Shown here piece by piece: positions 9,534-20,094 of a stretch of DNA of 64,000 bases. Position numbers and translations under genes: made by a program. Every line of letters starts with the position of its first letter. Position 1 is the stretch's first letter. The stretch spans positions 1,798,001 through 1,862,000 of the forward strand of contig NZ_CP019431.1 of assembly GCF_009866765.1 (NCBI RefSeq). The letters run 5' to 3'. The notes under the pieces are model-generated. The model made no database searches and had not been told where the DNA came from. It saw only the letters and a list, made by a program, of their open reading frames with translations. This DNA comes from Pseudomonas sp. S35. GTDB lineage: Bacteria > Pseudomonadota > Gammaproteobacteria > Pseudomonadales > Pseudomonadaceae.

Positions 9534-9974
9534 TTATGAGGCTTTTACAAGCTTCACTGCCAGCACATCACACGGCGCGCCGTGCAGCACATCATTGGCA
9601 GTGGAGCCCAGCAGCAACGCCAAACCATGTCGGCCATGGCTGCCGACCACGATCAGGTCACAAGCCTTTTCTTTGGCCAAGTGGTGGATTTCCTGGCGCG
9701 GCTGGCCGTAAGTCAGGTGGCAGTCTTCCTTTTTCAGGTGCGGGTACTTGAGAATCAAACGGTCCAGGCGCTCCTTGGCCTGGTCAAATTGTTGTTGCTG
9801 CAACTGGGAAAGGTCCATCGGCACGTCACCGCCAAAGGCCATGGCCATAGGCTCGACGATATGCACCAGCGACAGTATGGCGCCATTGGCCAATGCAGAT
9901 TCTTGTGCGCGCTTGATCACTGGATCGCACTCTTCGGTCAGGTCTACGGCGACCAGAATATGTACGTAGGGCAT
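9534..9974 (-). CDS. Universal stress protein UspA family
   Basis: A 146-residue cytosolic single-domain Usp protein, part of a family that binds ATP and raises survival under stress or low oxygen. It starts MPYVHILVAVDLTEECDPVI with the first beta strand and conserved Asp. Near the C-terminus it has the ATP-loop GSHGRHGLALLLGSTANDVL (pattern G-2x-G-9x-G-S/T), so it belongs to the nucleotide-binding subclass. ATG 9974 is preceded by GGAGGA; the five-residue extension to 9989 is less likely. It diverges from the hypothetical gene at 10080. I recall the PAO1 counterpart as PA3017. Confidence 0.92.
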   Translation of the reverse strand: MPYVHILVAVDLTEECDPVIKRAQESALANGAILSLVHIVEPMAMAFGGDVPMDLSQLQQQQFDQAKERLDRLILKYPHLKKEDCHLTYGQPRQEIHHLAKEKACDLIVVGSHGRHGLALLLGSTANDVLHGAPCDVLAVKLVKAS

Positions 9975-10079
9975 GAGGCGTTCCTCCAAGGGACTGCAAT
10001 AAATTCAGTATGGCTGCTTTCAAGCGGATGGGGTTGCGTCAGATCAAATCCGCTCATCTAGAAATTCGGGAGTACACAT

Positions 10080-10517
10080 ATGACGGTCTGGATAGTGGTG
10101 TCAATCCTTGTGGTGGTTCTGAGCCCGCTGGCATGGCTGCGCCCGTCGCGCCACCAGAGCGGGCGCATGGCCCTGCGCATGGAAGCGCGCCGCATCGGCC
10201 TAGCCATGCAACTGGCGCCGCAGGAGTGGCCGCATTGGCTCAAGCAGGAGCCGCCAAGCCCCTGCGCGCAGTACTGCCGGCCACGGCGCGGCAGTACGCC
10301 GGCCATCTGGAGCTACTGGCAGTTGGAGCCGGGGGTATGGGTCAATCAGTGGCGTGAAGTGTGCGAGGACGAGAAGTTGTTGCCGCATTTTGCAACGCTG
10401 CCAGCCAATGTCTTCAAGGTTGAGGCTGACAAGCAGATGATCGCCCTATATTGGGGCGAGAAGGGCGAAGCAAGTGATTTGCTTGCCATTGATGCACTGC
10501 TCAAAGCGTTGGCCTAA
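10080..10517 (+). CDS. Conserved membrane-anchored protein of unknown function
   Basis: A 145-residue protein with one N-terminal membrane segment (VWIVVSILVVVLSPLAWL, residues about 3-20) and a basic stretch after it, so the body should face the cytosol. The rest has many tryptophans (WPHWLKQE, IWSYWQLEPGVWVNQW) and no catalytic motif that I know. The gene order (usp, this gene, then fadBA) matches PAO1 as I remember it, which supports a real conserved gene. A weak GGGAG precedes ATG 10080. Some databases label such proteins YajC-like because of the membrane segment; I see no support for that in the sequence. Confidence 0.75.
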   Translation: MTVWIVVSILVVVLSPLAWLRPSRHQSGRMALRMEARRIGLAMQLAPQEWPHWLKQEPPSPCAQYCRPRRGSTPAIWSYWQLEPGVWVNQWREVCEDEKLLPHFATLPANVFKVEADKQMIALYWGEKGEASDLLAIDALLKALA

Positions 10518-10538
10518 AGCGCTGACAGAAATTCAGGC

Positions 10539-10568
10539 AATAAAAAGCCCGACATCATCATCGGGCTG
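10539..10568 (-). terminator. Hairpin with a T run only on the minus strand
   Basis: AGCCCGA and TCGGGCT form a 7-bp stem. On the plus strand no Ts follow; on the minus strand TTTTTATT follows. It therefore looks like the end of a minus-strand transcript that starts somewhere in 10570-11000, where no gene was recognised. Confidence 0.5.
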
Positions 10569-10834
10569 GAGTTGGCCAGGCAGGCCGGTAAATCTGTGGT
10601 TCCTGCGTCGGATGTTCATCCAGGCGCGTTACGGTTGTCGCTAGCCTAGCGGCATATCCTGTTCTGTACAGCCTTTTCCCACATGTTTTCTATTATTGAT
10701 TTCGTGAATATTTGAATATTGACGAACCGTCGGCCTATGGTTGGGGTTCTGAAATGACTGGAAAGTCGCGTTTTTCCTAGCCTTTCGAGCGATTGACAAT
10801 TGCTCGGAATTGGATGAAGGTGGCGTACCCAAAT

Positions 10835-10861
10835 CAAACGGGCGTATGAATTGAGCGTTTG
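10835..10861. promoter_or_regulatory. Putative double PsrA operator of fadBA
   Basis: CAAAC-GGGC-GTATG and GAATT-GAGC-GTTTG overlap by one G and span 27 bp. The PsrA consensus is (G/C)AAAC-N2-4-GTTT(G/C). The first box has one mismatch and the second has two. The layout (two 14-mers sharing one base) is identical to the perfect pair before psrA at 21409-21435. It lies about 150 bp upstream of the fadB start. PsrA repression of fadBA relieved by long-chain fatty acids is known in P. aeruginosa. Confidence 0.6.
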
Positions 10862-11010
10862 TCTGTCAGACAGCTCATACAGAATCCCGACTATCGCATT
10901 GGCGGGTGTGCCTGGCGGATTGGAGTGAGCATTGACCTAACGGCCAGTGTCCAACCAGAGGCCAGCGTCCAATGTGTACTGTTCAGCTTCCATATCGTGG
11001 AGATCAGTTG

Positions 11011-13158
11011 ATGATTTACGAAGGTAAAGCCATCACGGTTAAGGCTCTTGAAAGTGGCATCGTCGAACTGAAATTCGACCTCAAGGGTGAGTCCGTCAAC
11101 AAGTTCAACCGTCTAACCCTGAACGAACTGCGTCAGGCCGTAGACACCATCAAGGCAGATGCGTCGGTCAAGGGCGTGATCGTCTCCAGCGGCAAGGACG
11201 TGTTTATCGTCGGCGCTGACATCACCGAATTCGTCGACAACTTCAAGCTGCCCGATGCCGAGCTAGTGGCTGGCAACCTCGAAGCCAACAAGATTTTCAG
11301 CGATTTCGAAGACCTCAACGTTCCGACCGTTGCCGCGATCAATGGCATCGCGTTGGGCGGCGGCTTCGAAATGTGCCTGGCCGCCGACTTCCGCGTCATG
11401 TCGGCCACTGCCAAGATCGGCCTGCCTGAAGTCAAGCTGGGCATCTACCCGGGTTTTGGCGGCACCGTACGTCTGCCGCGCCTGATCGGGGCTGATAACG
11501 CCATCGAGTGGATTGCCGCCGGTAAGGAAAACAAAGCTGAAGACGCGCTGAAAGTCGGTGCCGTCGACGCTGTGGTTGCGCCAGACAAACTGGCCGAAGC
11601 CGCGCTGAACCTGATCAAGGGCGCCATCAGCGGCGAATTTGACTACAAGGCCAAGCGTCAGCCGAAGCTGGAAAAACTCAAGCTCAACGCCATCGAACAA
11701 ATGATGTCGTTTGAAACCGCCAAAGGTTTCGTGGCTGGCCAAGCCGGCCCGAACTACCCGGCGCCGGTCGAAGCGATCAAGACCATCCAGAAAGCCGCGA
11801 ACTTCGGTCGCGACAAAGCCCTGGAAGTGGAAGCGGCAGGCTTCGTCAAATTGGCGAAGACTTCGGCGGCCCAGAGCCTGATCGGCTTGTTCCTGAACGA
11901 TCAGGAACTGAAGAAAAAGGCCAAGGCCTACGACGAAATCGCCAAGGACGTGAAACAGGCTGCCGTACTCGGCGCCGGTATCATGGGTGGCGGTATTGCC
12001 TATCAGTCGGCGTCCAAAGGCACGCCGATCCTGATGAAGGACATCAACGAGCACGGTATCGAGCAAGGTCTGGCCGAAGCCGCCAAGCTGCTGGTGGGCC
12101 GCGTTGACAAAGGTCGCATGACCGCTGCGAAAATGGCTGAAGTGCTTAACGGCATTCGTCCTACGCTGTCCTACGGTGATTTCGGCCACGTCGACCTGGT
12201 GGTCGAAGCGGTTGTCGAGAACCCGAAGGTCAAGCAGGCGGTACTGGCTGAAGTCGAAGGCCATGTCAAAGACGACACGATCCTGGCTTCGAACACCTCG
12301 ACTATTTCCATCTCGCTGCTGGCCAAGGCCCTCAAGCGTCCGGAAAATTTCGTCGGCATGCACTTCTTCAACCCGGTGCACATGATGCCGTTGGTGGAAG
12401 TGATCCGTGGTGAGAAGTCCAGTGAACTGGCCGTTGCCACCACCGTGGCCTACGCCAAGAAAATGGGCAAGAACCCGATCGTGGTCAACGACTGCCCGGG
12501 CTTCCTGGTCAACCGCGTACTGTTCCCGTACTTCGGTGGTTTCGCCAAGCTGGTCAGCGCCGGTGTGGACTTCGTGCGCATCGACAAAGTCATGGAGAAA
12601 TTCGGCTGGCCCATGGGCCCGGCGTACCTGATGGACGTGGTCGGTATCGACACTGGCCACCACGGTCGCGACGTGATGGCTGAAGGCTTCCCGGACCGCA
12701 TGAAAGACGACCGCCGCTCGGCTGTCGACGCGCTCTACGAAGCCAAGCGCCTGGGCCAGAAGAACGGCAAGGGCTTCTACGCCTACGAGACCGACAAGAA
12801 GGGCAAGCAGAAGAAAGTCGCCGATCCATCGGTGCACGAAGTGCTGGCGCCGGTCATCTACGAACAGCGTGAGGTGTCCGACGAGGACATCATCAACTGG
12901 ATGATGATCGCCCTGTGCCTGGAAACCGTGCGTTGCCTGGAAGACGGCATCGTTGAAACCGCCGCCGAAGCCGATATGGGCCTGGTGTACGGTATTGGTT
13001 TCCCTCCGTTCCGTGGCGGTGCACTGCGTTACATCGACTCGATCGGTGTGGCTGAATTCGTTGCCCTGGCTGATCAATACGCTGATCTGGGCCCGCTGTA
13101 CCACCCGACCGCGAAGCTGCGTGAAATGGCCAAGAATGGCCAGAGCTTCTTCGGTTAA
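11011..13158 (+). CDS. fadB: Fatty acid oxidation complex alpha subunit
   Basis: This multifunctional enzyme carries enoyl-CoA hydratase, 3-hydroxyacyl-CoA dehydrogenase and isomerase activities. With FadA it forms the cytosolic alpha2-beta2 beta-oxidation complex. The protein has 715 residues, the family's normal length. The hydratase/isomerase fold fills about residues 1-190 ([18 protein letters not shown] oxyanion-hole region and [20 protein letters not shown]). The dehydrogenase Rossmann motif [18 protein letters not shown] starts near 316, with ASNTSTISI and [17 protein letters not shown] downstream. I chose ATG 11011, with GGAGATC upstream, over the 13-residue extension to 10972. fadA follows 29 bp later. 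PsrA probably represses the pair. Confidence 0.97.
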   Translation: MIYEGKAITVKALESGIVELKFDLKGESVNKFNRLTLNELRQAVDTIKADASVKGVIVSSGKDVFIVGADITEFVDNFKLPDAELVAGNLEANKIFSDFEDLNVPTVAAINGIALGGGFEMCLAADFRVMSATAKIGLPEVKLGIYPGFGGTVRLPRLIGADNAIEWIAAGKENKAEDALKVGAVDAVVAPDKLAEAALNLIKGAISGEFDYKAKRQPKLEKLKLNAIEQMMSFETAKGFVAGQAGPNYPAPVEAIKTIQKAANFGRDKALEVEAAGFVKLAKTSAAQSLIGLFLNDQELKKKAKAYDEIAKDVKQAAVLGAGIMGGGIAYQSASKGTPILMKDINEHGIEQGLAEAAKLLVGRVDKGRMTAAKMAEVLNGIRPTLSYGDFGHVDLVVEAVVENPKVKQAVLAEVEGHVKDDTILASNTSTISISLLAKALKRPENFVGMHFFNPVHMMPLVEVIRGEKSSELAVATTVAYAKKMGKNPIVVNDCPGFLVNRVLFPYFGGFAKLVSAGVDFVRIDKVMEKFGWPMGPAYLMDVVGIDTGHHGRDVMAEGFPDRMKDDRRSAVDALYEAKRLGQKNGKGFYAYETDKKGKQKKVADPSVHEVLAPVIYEQREVSDEDIINWMMIALCLETVRCLEDGIVETAAEADMGLVYGIGFPPFRGGALRYIDSIGVAEFVALADQYADLGPLYHPTAKLREMAKNGQSFFG

Positions 13159-13175
13159 GCGCCCCTGACACTTGA

Positions 13176-14363
<1,188 letters not shown>

Positions 14364-14381
14364 GCGTTCGGTTGACGGAAG

Positions 14382-14411
14382 CCGGGGCCCAGTGCCCCGG
14401 TTTTTGTTTTT
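14382..14411 (+). terminator. Terminator of fadBA
   Basis: Stem CCGGGGC/GCCCCGG with loop CCAGT, then TTTTTGTTTTT on the plus strand. Confidence 0.93.
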
Positions 14412-14460
14412 GGGTGATTTCGTATTTTTTTTTTAACAAATTTTGTAAGGGGGCCAGAGC

Positions 14461-14697
14461 ATGAAAGTCGAACCAGGGCTCTACCAGCATTATAAAGGTC
14501 CGCAGTACCGTGTTTTCAGTGTGGCGCGGCACTCCGAGACGGAAGAAGAAGTGGTGTTCTACCAAGCGCTGTATGGTGAATACGGCTTTTGGGTGCGCCC
14601 CTTGAGCATGTTCCTGGAGACCGTCGAAGTTGACGGCGAGCAGGTCCCGCGCTTTGCTTTGGTCCAGGCCGAAGCCAGTCTTTTTAAAGGGCAATAA
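14461..14697 (+). CDS. DUF1653 domain protein
   Basis: A 78-residue cytosolic protein that matches the DUF1653 pattern: a PGLYQHYKGPQYRVFSVARH opening, then E-T/E-E-E-VVFYQALYG and the FWVRPLSMFLETVEVDG block. Members are small beta-rich proteins of unknown biochemical role. AAGGGGGCC precedes ATG 14461. It lies between fadA and topA, as in PAO1 by memory. An AT-rich leader (T8 and A/T runs at about 14426-14446) separates it from the fadA terminator and may hold its promoter. Confidence 0.85.
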   Translation: MKVEPGLYQHYKGPQYRVFSVARHSETEEEVVFYQALYGEYGFWVRPLSMFLETVEVDGEQVPRFALVQAEASLFKGQ

Positions 14698-14722
14698 CGG
14701 CAGGTCGCGCAGAATGCTGCGC

Positions 14723-14751
14723 TTGACCTCACCTTGTTGCCACTATATATA
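14723..14751 (+). promoter_or_regulatory. Likely topA promoter
   Basis: TTGACC at 14723-14728 and TATATA at 14746-14751 are separated by 17 bp, a good sigma-70 arrangement. It lies about 60 bp upstream of the topA ATG. Confidence 0.65.
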
Positions 14752-14811
14752 GCGTTGCCGCGACAGGCGCCAACTGCCTCTCACTTCTCGAATTCAGGAA
14801 TTTTCCGATCC

Positions 14812-17433
14812 ATGGGCAAATCGCTGGTCATTGTGGAATCCCCGGCTAAGGCCAAGACCATCAACAAGTACTTGGGTAACGAGTACGTGGTGAAGTCGAG
14901 TATCGGCCATATCCGAGACCTGCCCACCAGCGGTTCGGCTAGCGCCAGCAAGGAGCCTGCCGCCAAGCGCGGCAAGGCCGCTGCGGGCGAAGGTCCGGTG
15001 CTCACGCCAAAAGAGAAAGCGCGCAAGCAGCTGGTCTCGCGCATGGGTGTGGACCCGGATCATGGCTGGAAGGCCAAGTACGAAATCCTTCCGGGCAAGG
15101 AAAAGGTCATCGAAGAGCTGCGCAGGCTCGCCAAAGATGCCGACACCATCTATCTCGCAACGGACTTGGACCGCGAAGGGGAAGCCATTGCCTGGCACCT
15201 GCGGGAAGCCATCGGCGGTGACGACAGCCGCTACAAGCGTGTGGTGTTCAACGAAATCACCAAAAAAGCCATCCAGGAAGCCTTCTCCAAGCCGGGCGAG
15301 CTGGACATAGACCGCGTCAACGCCCAGCAGGCCCGGCGTTTCCTCGATCGCGTGGTGGGTTACATGGTCTCGCCGCTGCTGTGGGCGAAGATCGCCCGTG
15401 GCCTGTCCGCCGGCCGTGTGCAGTCGGTAGCGGTCAAGCTGGTGGTGGAGCGTGAGCGTGAGATCCGTGCGTTCAACCCTGAAGAGTATTGGGAAGTCCA
15501 CGCCGACCTCGGTACTGCCAAGGGCAACAACGTGCGCTTTGAAGTGGCCCGCGAGAAAGGCGAGGCCTTCAAGCCGCTGAACGAAGCCCAGGCCATGGCT
15601 GCGCTGGAAAAGCTCAAGGCGTCCAGCTACAGCATCGTCAAGCGCGAAGACAAACCGACCAGCAGCAAGCCGTCGGCACCATTCATCACATCCACCCTGC
15701 AACAGGCCGCGAGCAACCGCCTGGGCTTCGGTGTGAAGAAAACCATGATGATGGCCCAGCGTCTGTACGAAGCCGGCTACATCACTTATATGCGTACCGA
15801 CTCCACCAACCTGTCGCAAGATGCGGTGGCGATGGCGCGCACGTATATCGAAAGCGAGTTTGGCAAGAAGTACCTGCCGGAGAAGCCGAACGTCTACAGC
15901 AGCAAGGAAGGCGCCCAAGAGGCTCACGAAGCGATTCGCCCTTCTGACGCCAACACCGAGCCAAGCAAGCTGAGCGGCATGGAACGCGACGCTGAGCGCC
16001 TCTACGAGCTGATCTGGCGCCAGTTCCTGGCCTGCCAGATGCTACCAGCGCAATACCTGTCGACTACCGTCAGTGTGGGCGCAGGCGACTTCGAGCTGCG
16101 TGCCAAGGGCCGTATCCTCAAGTTCGACGGTTATACCCGGGTGATGCCGCAAATCGCCAAGCCGGGCGACGACGATGTGCTGCCGGACATGGCCCAAGGC
16201 GATACGCTAAAGCTGATCAAGCTCGACCCGTCCCAGCACTTCACCAAGCCGCCGGCGCGTTATTCGGAAGCCAGCCTGGTCAAGGAGATGGAAAAACGTG
16301 GCATCGGTCGTCCTTCGACCTACGCGGCGATCATCTCCACTATCCAGGACCGTGGCTACGTGGCGCTGCACAACCGTCGTTTCTATTCGGAAAAGATGGG
16401 CGATATCGTTACCGAGCGCTTGTCCGAGAGCTTCTCCAACCTGATGGATTACGGCTTCACCGCCGGTATGGAAGAGAACCTCGATGACGTGGCCCAGGGC
16501 GAGCGCGACTGGAAAAACGTGCTGGACGAGTTCTACGGTGACTTCAAGAAAAAACTCGAAGTAGCCGAAAGCCCTGAGAACGGCATGCGTGCCAACCAGC
16601 CGGTGATGACCGACATCCCGTGCCAGACATGCGGCCGTCCGATGCAGATTCGTACGGCATCCACTGGTGTGTTCCTTGGTTGCTCGGGCTACAGCCTGCC
16701 GCCGAAAGAGCGCTGCAAGGCCACCGTCAACCTGGTGCCGGGTGATGAAATCGCCGCCGACGACGAGGGTGAGTCCGAGTCGCTGGTGCTGCGTGGCAAG
16801 CACCGTTGCCCGATCTGCAGCACGGCGATGGACGCCTACCTGCTGGACGAGAAGCACAAGCTGCATATCTGCGGTAACAACCCGGATTGCAACGGCTACG
16901 AGATTGAAGAGGGGACTTACCGCATCAAGGGCTACGAAGGTCCTAGCCTGGAATGCGACAAGTGCGGCAGCGAGATGCAACTCAAGACTGGCCGTTTCGG
17001 CAAGTTCTTCGGTTGCACCAACCCAACCTGCAAGAACACGCGCAAACTGCTGAAAAGCGGGGATGCCGCGCCGCCGAAGATGGACCCGGTGAAGATGCCG
17101 GAACTCAAGTGCGAGAAGGTCAACGACACCTATATCCTGCGCGACGGCGCTTCGGGTCTGTTCCTGGCCGCCAGCCAATTCCCGAAAAACCGCGAGACCC
17201 GTGCGCCGCTGGTGATGGAGATCGTGCCGCACAAGGACGAGATCGATCCTAAGTACCACTTCCTGTGTGAAGCGCCGAAGAAGGACCCGGATGGTCGCCC
17301 AGCCGTGATCCGCTACAGCCGCAAGACCAAGGAGCAGTACGTGCAGACCGAAGTGGACGGCAAGCCTACGGGCTGGAAAGCGTTCTACGACGGCGGCAAG
17401 TGGAAGGTCGAGGACAAGCGCCAGGGCGCGTGA
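14812..17433 (+). CDS. topA: DNA topoisomerase I
   Basis: This type IA topoisomerase relaxes negative supercoils through a 5'-phosphotyrosine intermediate. The 873-residue product opens with the Toprim domain ([17 protein letters not shown]; acidic motif [15 protein letters not shown]). The active-site tyrosine lies in [14 protein letters not shown]. The C-terminus carries three C4 zinc fingers (CQTC...C...C, CPIC...C...C and CDKC...C...C) followed by a basic tail. ATG 14812 was chosen because the 26 upstream residues from 14734 are not family-like and overlap the promoter. It lies alone, with a promoter at 14723 and a terminator at 17454. Confidence 0.97.
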   Translation: MGKSLVIVESPAKAKTINKYLGNEYVVKSSIGHIRDLPTSGSASASKEPAAKRGKAAAGEGPVLTPKEKARKQLVSRMGVDPDHGWKAKYEILPGKEKVIEELRRLAKDADTIYLATDLDREGEAIAWHLREAIGGDDSRYKRVVFNEITKKAIQEAFSKPGELDIDRVNAQQARRFLDRVVGYMVSPLLWAKIARGLSAGRVQSVAVKLVVEREREIRAFNPEEYWEVHADLGTAKGNNVRFEVAREKGEAFKPLNEAQAMAALEKLKASSYSIVKREDKPTSSKPSAPFITSTLQQAASNRLGFGVKKTMMMAQRLYEAGYITYMRTDSTNLSQDAVAMARTYIESEFGKKYLPEKPNVYSSKEGAQEAHEAIRPSDANTEPSKLSGMERDAERLYELIWRQFLACQMLPAQYLSTTVSVGAGDFELRAKGRILKFDGYTRVMPQIAKPGDDDVLPDMAQGDTLKLIKLDPSQHFTKPPARYSEASLVKEMEKRGIGRPSTYAAIISTIQDRGYVALHNRRFYSEKMGDIVTERLSESFSNLMDYGFTAGMEENLDDVAQGERDWKNVLDEFYGDFKKKLEVAESPENGMRANQPVMTDIPCQTCGRPMQIRTASTGVFLGCSGYSLPPKERCKATVNLVPGDEIAADDEGESESLVLRGKHRCPICSTAMDAYLLDEKHKLHICGNNPDCNGYEIEEGTYRIKGYEGPSLECDKCGSEMQLKTGRFGKFFGCTNPTCKNTRKLLKSGDAAPPKMDPVKMPELKCEKVNDTYILRDGASGLFLAASQFPKNRETRAPLVMEIVPHKDEIDPKYHFLCEAPKKDPDGRPAVIRYSRKTKEQYVQTEVDGKPTGWKAFYDGGKWKVEDKRQGA

Positions 17434-17453
17434 TCGACTGATCTGTCATAGAC

Positions 17454-17483
17454 AAAGGCCGCCTGTATGGGCGGCCTTTTTTT
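17454..17483 (+). terminator. Terminator of topA
   Basis: Stem AAAGGCCGCC/GGGCGGCCTTT with loop TGTAT, then a run of seven Ts. Confidence 0.94.
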
Positions 17484-17560
17484 GCGCTTGCAGTGGGCTC
17501 GGTTGATCCGTGACACTGTTGAGCCAGCATCACGCCTCATTCGTTGTGGAGATTGCCGTC

Positions 17561-18082
17561 ATGGCCAACGAACTCTATACCCGTACCAATCAGAAAATTT
17601 ACTTCGCGGGTTTGTCCCTGGAAGCCCTTGGGCGTGCCGAGGAAGGGAAGGAGATGAATGCTATCGCGCTGGTTCAGGCGGGGCGTGAAGCAGCCTTGTT
17701 CCACCTGTACGGTGCCTTGCTGGGTCTTTGCCATGAAATCGCCGGGTTCTACCGTTTGCCACAGGCCGGCTCACCCCGTGCGGAAATGATCATGAATCGT
17801 GAAGTGCTGGAAAGCATGGCGATTCCTGAACTTGCTGAGCTGGTGGAAATGGCCCAGAGCCCCGACAGTTGGGTCGCGCGTCTGCTCAAGGCTCATTCGG
17901 ATATGTTCCAGCCGCCGCGTGTTCCCCACGTGCCAAAGGGTGATGTGACTCAGCCGTTGATCGTCGCAGTTGCGTTGGAAGAGGACGAGCCCAAGCCACT
18001 GAGCCGGGAAGCGTTGGAGGGCTGGCGTCAGGAGCTTAAGAAGATGGCGCTGCGTTTTCGTGAAGGTTTGAACGAGTGCTAA
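17561..18082 (+). CDS. DUF6586-like conserved protein
   Basis: A 173-residue, mostly helical cytosolic protein of unknown function, beginning MANELYTRTNQKIYFAGLSL. It has no signal peptide or membrane segment. It carries an Ala/Leu-rich helix (AIALVQAGREAALFHLYGAL) and an acidic, basic-tipped C-terminus (EGWRQELKKMALRFREGL). It matches a Pseudomonas-specific family between topA and sulA (PA3010 by memory). ATG 17561 follows GTGGAG; the ORF could extend to 17510 but that adds non-conserved sequence. Placement before a second small gene suggests a short operon. Confidence 0.8.
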   Translation: MANELYTRTNQKIYFAGLSLEALGRAEEGKEMNAIALVQAGREAALFHLYGALLGLCHEIAGFYRLPQAGSPRAEMIMNREVLESMAIPELAELVEMAQSPDSWVARLLKAHSDMFQPPRVPHVPKGDVTQPLIVAVALEEDEPKPLSREALEGWRQELKKMALRFREGLNEC

Positions 18083-18200
18083 AGCCGCCCTGAATTGAGA
18101 AAGCGCCGTTCATCATGCTGTAAAGAAACCTGTTCAGATCCTCAGCGAGGCTGGGTGGATGACTGATATAATCCCGGCCTTTCGTGGAGAACAGACTTTT

Positions 18201-18434
18201 ATGCCGACGTCCTTTCTGGAAATTGTTGAGTTGCCTGACGGCCGAATCGAACTGCGCCGGGCTGAGGACGAAGGTTCTCTGGTTATTCTGGATTTTTCCG
18301 AGGACGCAAAAGCGTTCCTGCAAGGCCAGCACGTGGAAGTGGCAAAAGCCATGTTGAGTGTGGGCGTGCAGATGGCGGGTCGTCTGGCGGAAGGCGAGCC
18401 GGAGAAAGAGGATGGGTCGCGGGTTCTTCACTGA
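18201..18434 (+). CDS. Small conserved acidic protein of unknown function
   Basis: A 77-residue cytosolic protein, MPTSFLEIVELPDGRIELRR, with a beta-rich first half and a helical second half (VEVAKAMLSVGVQMAGRLAE). GTGGAG lies 11-16 bases before ATG 18201. The gene stands where PAO1 has PA3009 in my recollection, between the topA cluster and sulA. No motif indicates a function. The REP broken by the IS element begins about 60 bp after its stop. Confidence 0.75.
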   Translation: MPTSFLEIVELPDGRIELRRAEDEGSLVILDFSEDAKAFLQGQHVEVAKAMLSVGVQMAGRLAEGEPEKEDGSRVLH

Positions 18435-18476
18435 GTGTGGCAAGTGGGTTCGCTGTTGTGGCGAGCCGGCTTGGGT

Positions 18477-18527
18477 GGTGAGCGGGCTTGGGTGGTGAGC
18501 GGGCTTGCCCCGCGTTGGGCTGCCAAG
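18477..18527. repeat. Left part of an IS-interrupted REP
   Basis: Two partial copies of GTGAGCGGGCTTG are followed by TTGCCCCGCGTTGGGCTGCC. The REP stops at AAG (18527), where the IS begins, and resumes as CGGCCCCAAAACC at 19910 after the IS. Confidence 0.85.
18520..18527. repeat. Target-site duplication, left copy
   Basis: CTGCCAAG at 18520-18527 is repeated exactly at 19902-19909 on the other side of the element. Eight base pairs is the usual duplication length for IS256-family insertions. Confidence 0.9.
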
Positions 18528-19901
18528 GAGAGTGTCAGATTTTTTGTGTGCGGGCCGGTTACGGCCTGCCGTCAGGCAGGCCCTAGCTTTACCAGGTCGG
18601 CCTGATAAATCGATCTCCGTACAGAATCGAAAATTGATTCATCGCGCTCTTCCAATCATGAGCTGCGCTGCCCCAGTTCGCGGTGATATTTCGCAATGCC
18701 AGCCAGATTAGTTTTGTCGCGGCCTCATCCGTTGGGAAGTGGCCTCGCGTCTTGATGATCTTGCGCAACTGGGCATTGATACTCTCGATGGCGTTGGTTG
18801 TGTAGATCACTTTGCGTATCGCCGGGGGAAACACAAAGAACGGTATAACTCGATCCCAAGCACGTTTCCAAGCCGATACGACCGTCGGATATTGCTTACC
18901 CCAAGGCCCGGCTTCGAAAGCCAGTAGCGCTTGTTCTGCAGCGTCAACATTGAGTGCTTGATAGATCGGCTTCAGTGCCTTGGCCAGCTCACGGCGCTTA
19001 TCCCACGGGGCGTAATCGAGGCTGTTACGGATCAAGTGGACGATACAGGTCTGCAATGTCGTCTCAGGAAATACAGCACTCAGCGCTTCGGGCATGCCTT
19101 TGAGACCATCAGTCACCGCGATCAAGACGTCTTCGACACCTCGGGTTTTCAGGTCGTTAAAGACCTTCATCCAAAACTTGGCGCCTTCGGTTGTTTCAAT
19201 CCAAATTCCCAGGATATCTCGCGTTCCGTCCGGCAATACTCCCAGTGCCAAGTAAATCGCTTTGTTGCGAACCAGGCCTTCGTCGCGAATTTTGACTCGC
19301 AATGCATCGAAGAAAATTACCGGGTACATCGGTTCAAGCGGTCGCTGTTGCCAGGCGGTAACCTCCTCCAAAACTGCGTCAGTGACAGAACTGATGAAGT
19401 CGTGGGAGACGTCTGTTCCGTACTGTTCCGAGAGAAACGCCCGGATTTCGCGAACCGTCATACCTCGGGCATACATCGCGATGATCTTGTCATCAAAGCC
19501 TGTAAAACGGCGCTCATGCTTAGGGATCAAGATCGGGGCAAAGCTTCCATCGCGATCTCTGGGAATGTCGAGACGCAACGGGCCGTCATCGGTCAGCACC
19601 GTTTTGCCACTTTTGCCGTTGCGTTGGTTGCTCGATTCCTCAGGGCGCTCCGCGCCCTGAGGGTAGCCAAGGTGGTGGCCCAACTCGGCACCAAGGGCTC
19701 GCTCGATAAGTGCCTTTTTAAACGCCATCGAGGCATCCTGAATGGCTTCGGCACTCATCGGGCCGCTGACGAACTGGTCGATCAGCTCTTTTGGAATAGA
19801 TGGAAGGTCTCGCAGGGCCTCACGGGCCGGTTTCTTTTTGGTCGGCATACATGCACCTCTATCAACATGTTATGCCCGAACACAAAATTTATGACAGTCC
19901 C
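18528..19901 (-). mobile_element. Complete IS256-family insertion sequence (1374 bp)
   Basis: The ends are imperfect inverted repeats of about 28 bp. Reading inward, the left end is GAGAGTGTCAGATTTTTTGT and the right end is GGGACTGTCATAAATTTTGT; both continue into GTG-C/T-CGGGC. The element carries one full-length transposase on the minus strand. An 8-bp direct repeat flanks it. It has split a REP palindrome downstream of sulA and hits no protein gene. Intact ends, an intact transposase and a perfect target duplication point to a recent, possibly still active insertion. Confidence 0.94.
18589..19848 (-). CDS. IS256-family transposase
   Basis: A DDE transposase of the mutator-like superfamily, 419 residues and apparently intact. 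The predicted catalytic triad is D181 (in VIFFDALRV), D247 (in IAVTDGLKGM) and E355 (in YTTNAIESINAQLRK), which is the classical IS256 motif. The CIVHLIRNS stretch between D247 and E355 is also characteristic. The start is ATG 19848, about 50 bp inside the right terminal repeat. It is transcribed toward the upstream conserved genes. Confidence 0.95.
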   Translation of the reverse strand: MPTKKKPAREALRDLPSIPKELIDQFVSGPMSAEAIQDASMAFKKALIERALGAELGHHLGYPQGAERPEESSNQRNGKSGKTVLTDDGPLRLDIPRDRDGSFAPILIPKHERRFTGFDDKIIAMYARGMTVREIRAFLSEQYGTDVSHDFISSVTDAVLEEVTAWQQRPLEPMYPVIFFDALRVKIRDEGLVRNKAIYLALGVLPDGTRDILGIWIETTEGAKFWMKVFNDLKTRGVEDVLIAVTDGLKGMPEALSAVFPETTLQTCIVHLIRNSLDYAPWDKRRELAKALKPIYQALNVDAAEQALLAFEAGPWGKQYPTVVSAWKRAWDRVIPFFVFPPAIRKVIYTTNAIESINAQLRKIIKTRGHFPTDEAATKLIWLALRNITANWGSAAHDWKSAMNQFSILYGDRFIRPTW

Positions 19902-20034
19902 CTGCCAAGCGGCCCCAAAACCAGACACCGTGGAATACCTGATACACCGAGTTAATCTATCTAGGGCAGCTTCGCAGCCCAGCGCGGGGCAAGCCCGCTC
20001 ACCACACAAGCCCGCTCACCACACAAGCTCGCTC
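19902..20034. repeat. Right target duplication and REP remainder
   Basis: CTGCCAAG (19902-19909) is the second copy of the target duplication. The interrupted REP continues with CGGCCCC, and its inverted partner GCGGGGCAAGCCCGCTCACC lies at 19984, followed by two more decaying copies of CAAGCCCGCTCACCAC and CAAGCTCGCTCAG. Joining 18527 to 19910 restores a normal REP doublet. Confidence 0.88.
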
Positions 20035-20094
20035 AGCATAATGAGCATGCTAACTACAACCAGCCCGCTTCGCGTCTTCATCAGACCCAGCTTC

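Larger units (their letters stand above)
10518..11010. other. fadBA upstream region
   Basis: A 493-bp stretch without a convincing gene. It holds the minus-strand-type terminator at about 10550 and an AT-rich middle (10680-10800) with only short minus-strand ORFs (10641-10837) that lack recognisable motifs. TTGACA lies at 10793, followed by a double PsrA-type operator at 10835-10861 and a CTGTC/GACAG inverted repeat at about 10864-10874. Confidence 0.6.

Noticed and set aside
11263..13104. Long minus-strand ORF (613 residues) opposite fadB; similar frames lie opposite pdxB (2017-3156), topA (14794-15927) and sthA (33761-35128)
   Set aside because: High-GC coding DNA gives long antisense frames. 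These are His/Val/Gln-rich shadows without motifs, and the plus-strand genes are certain.
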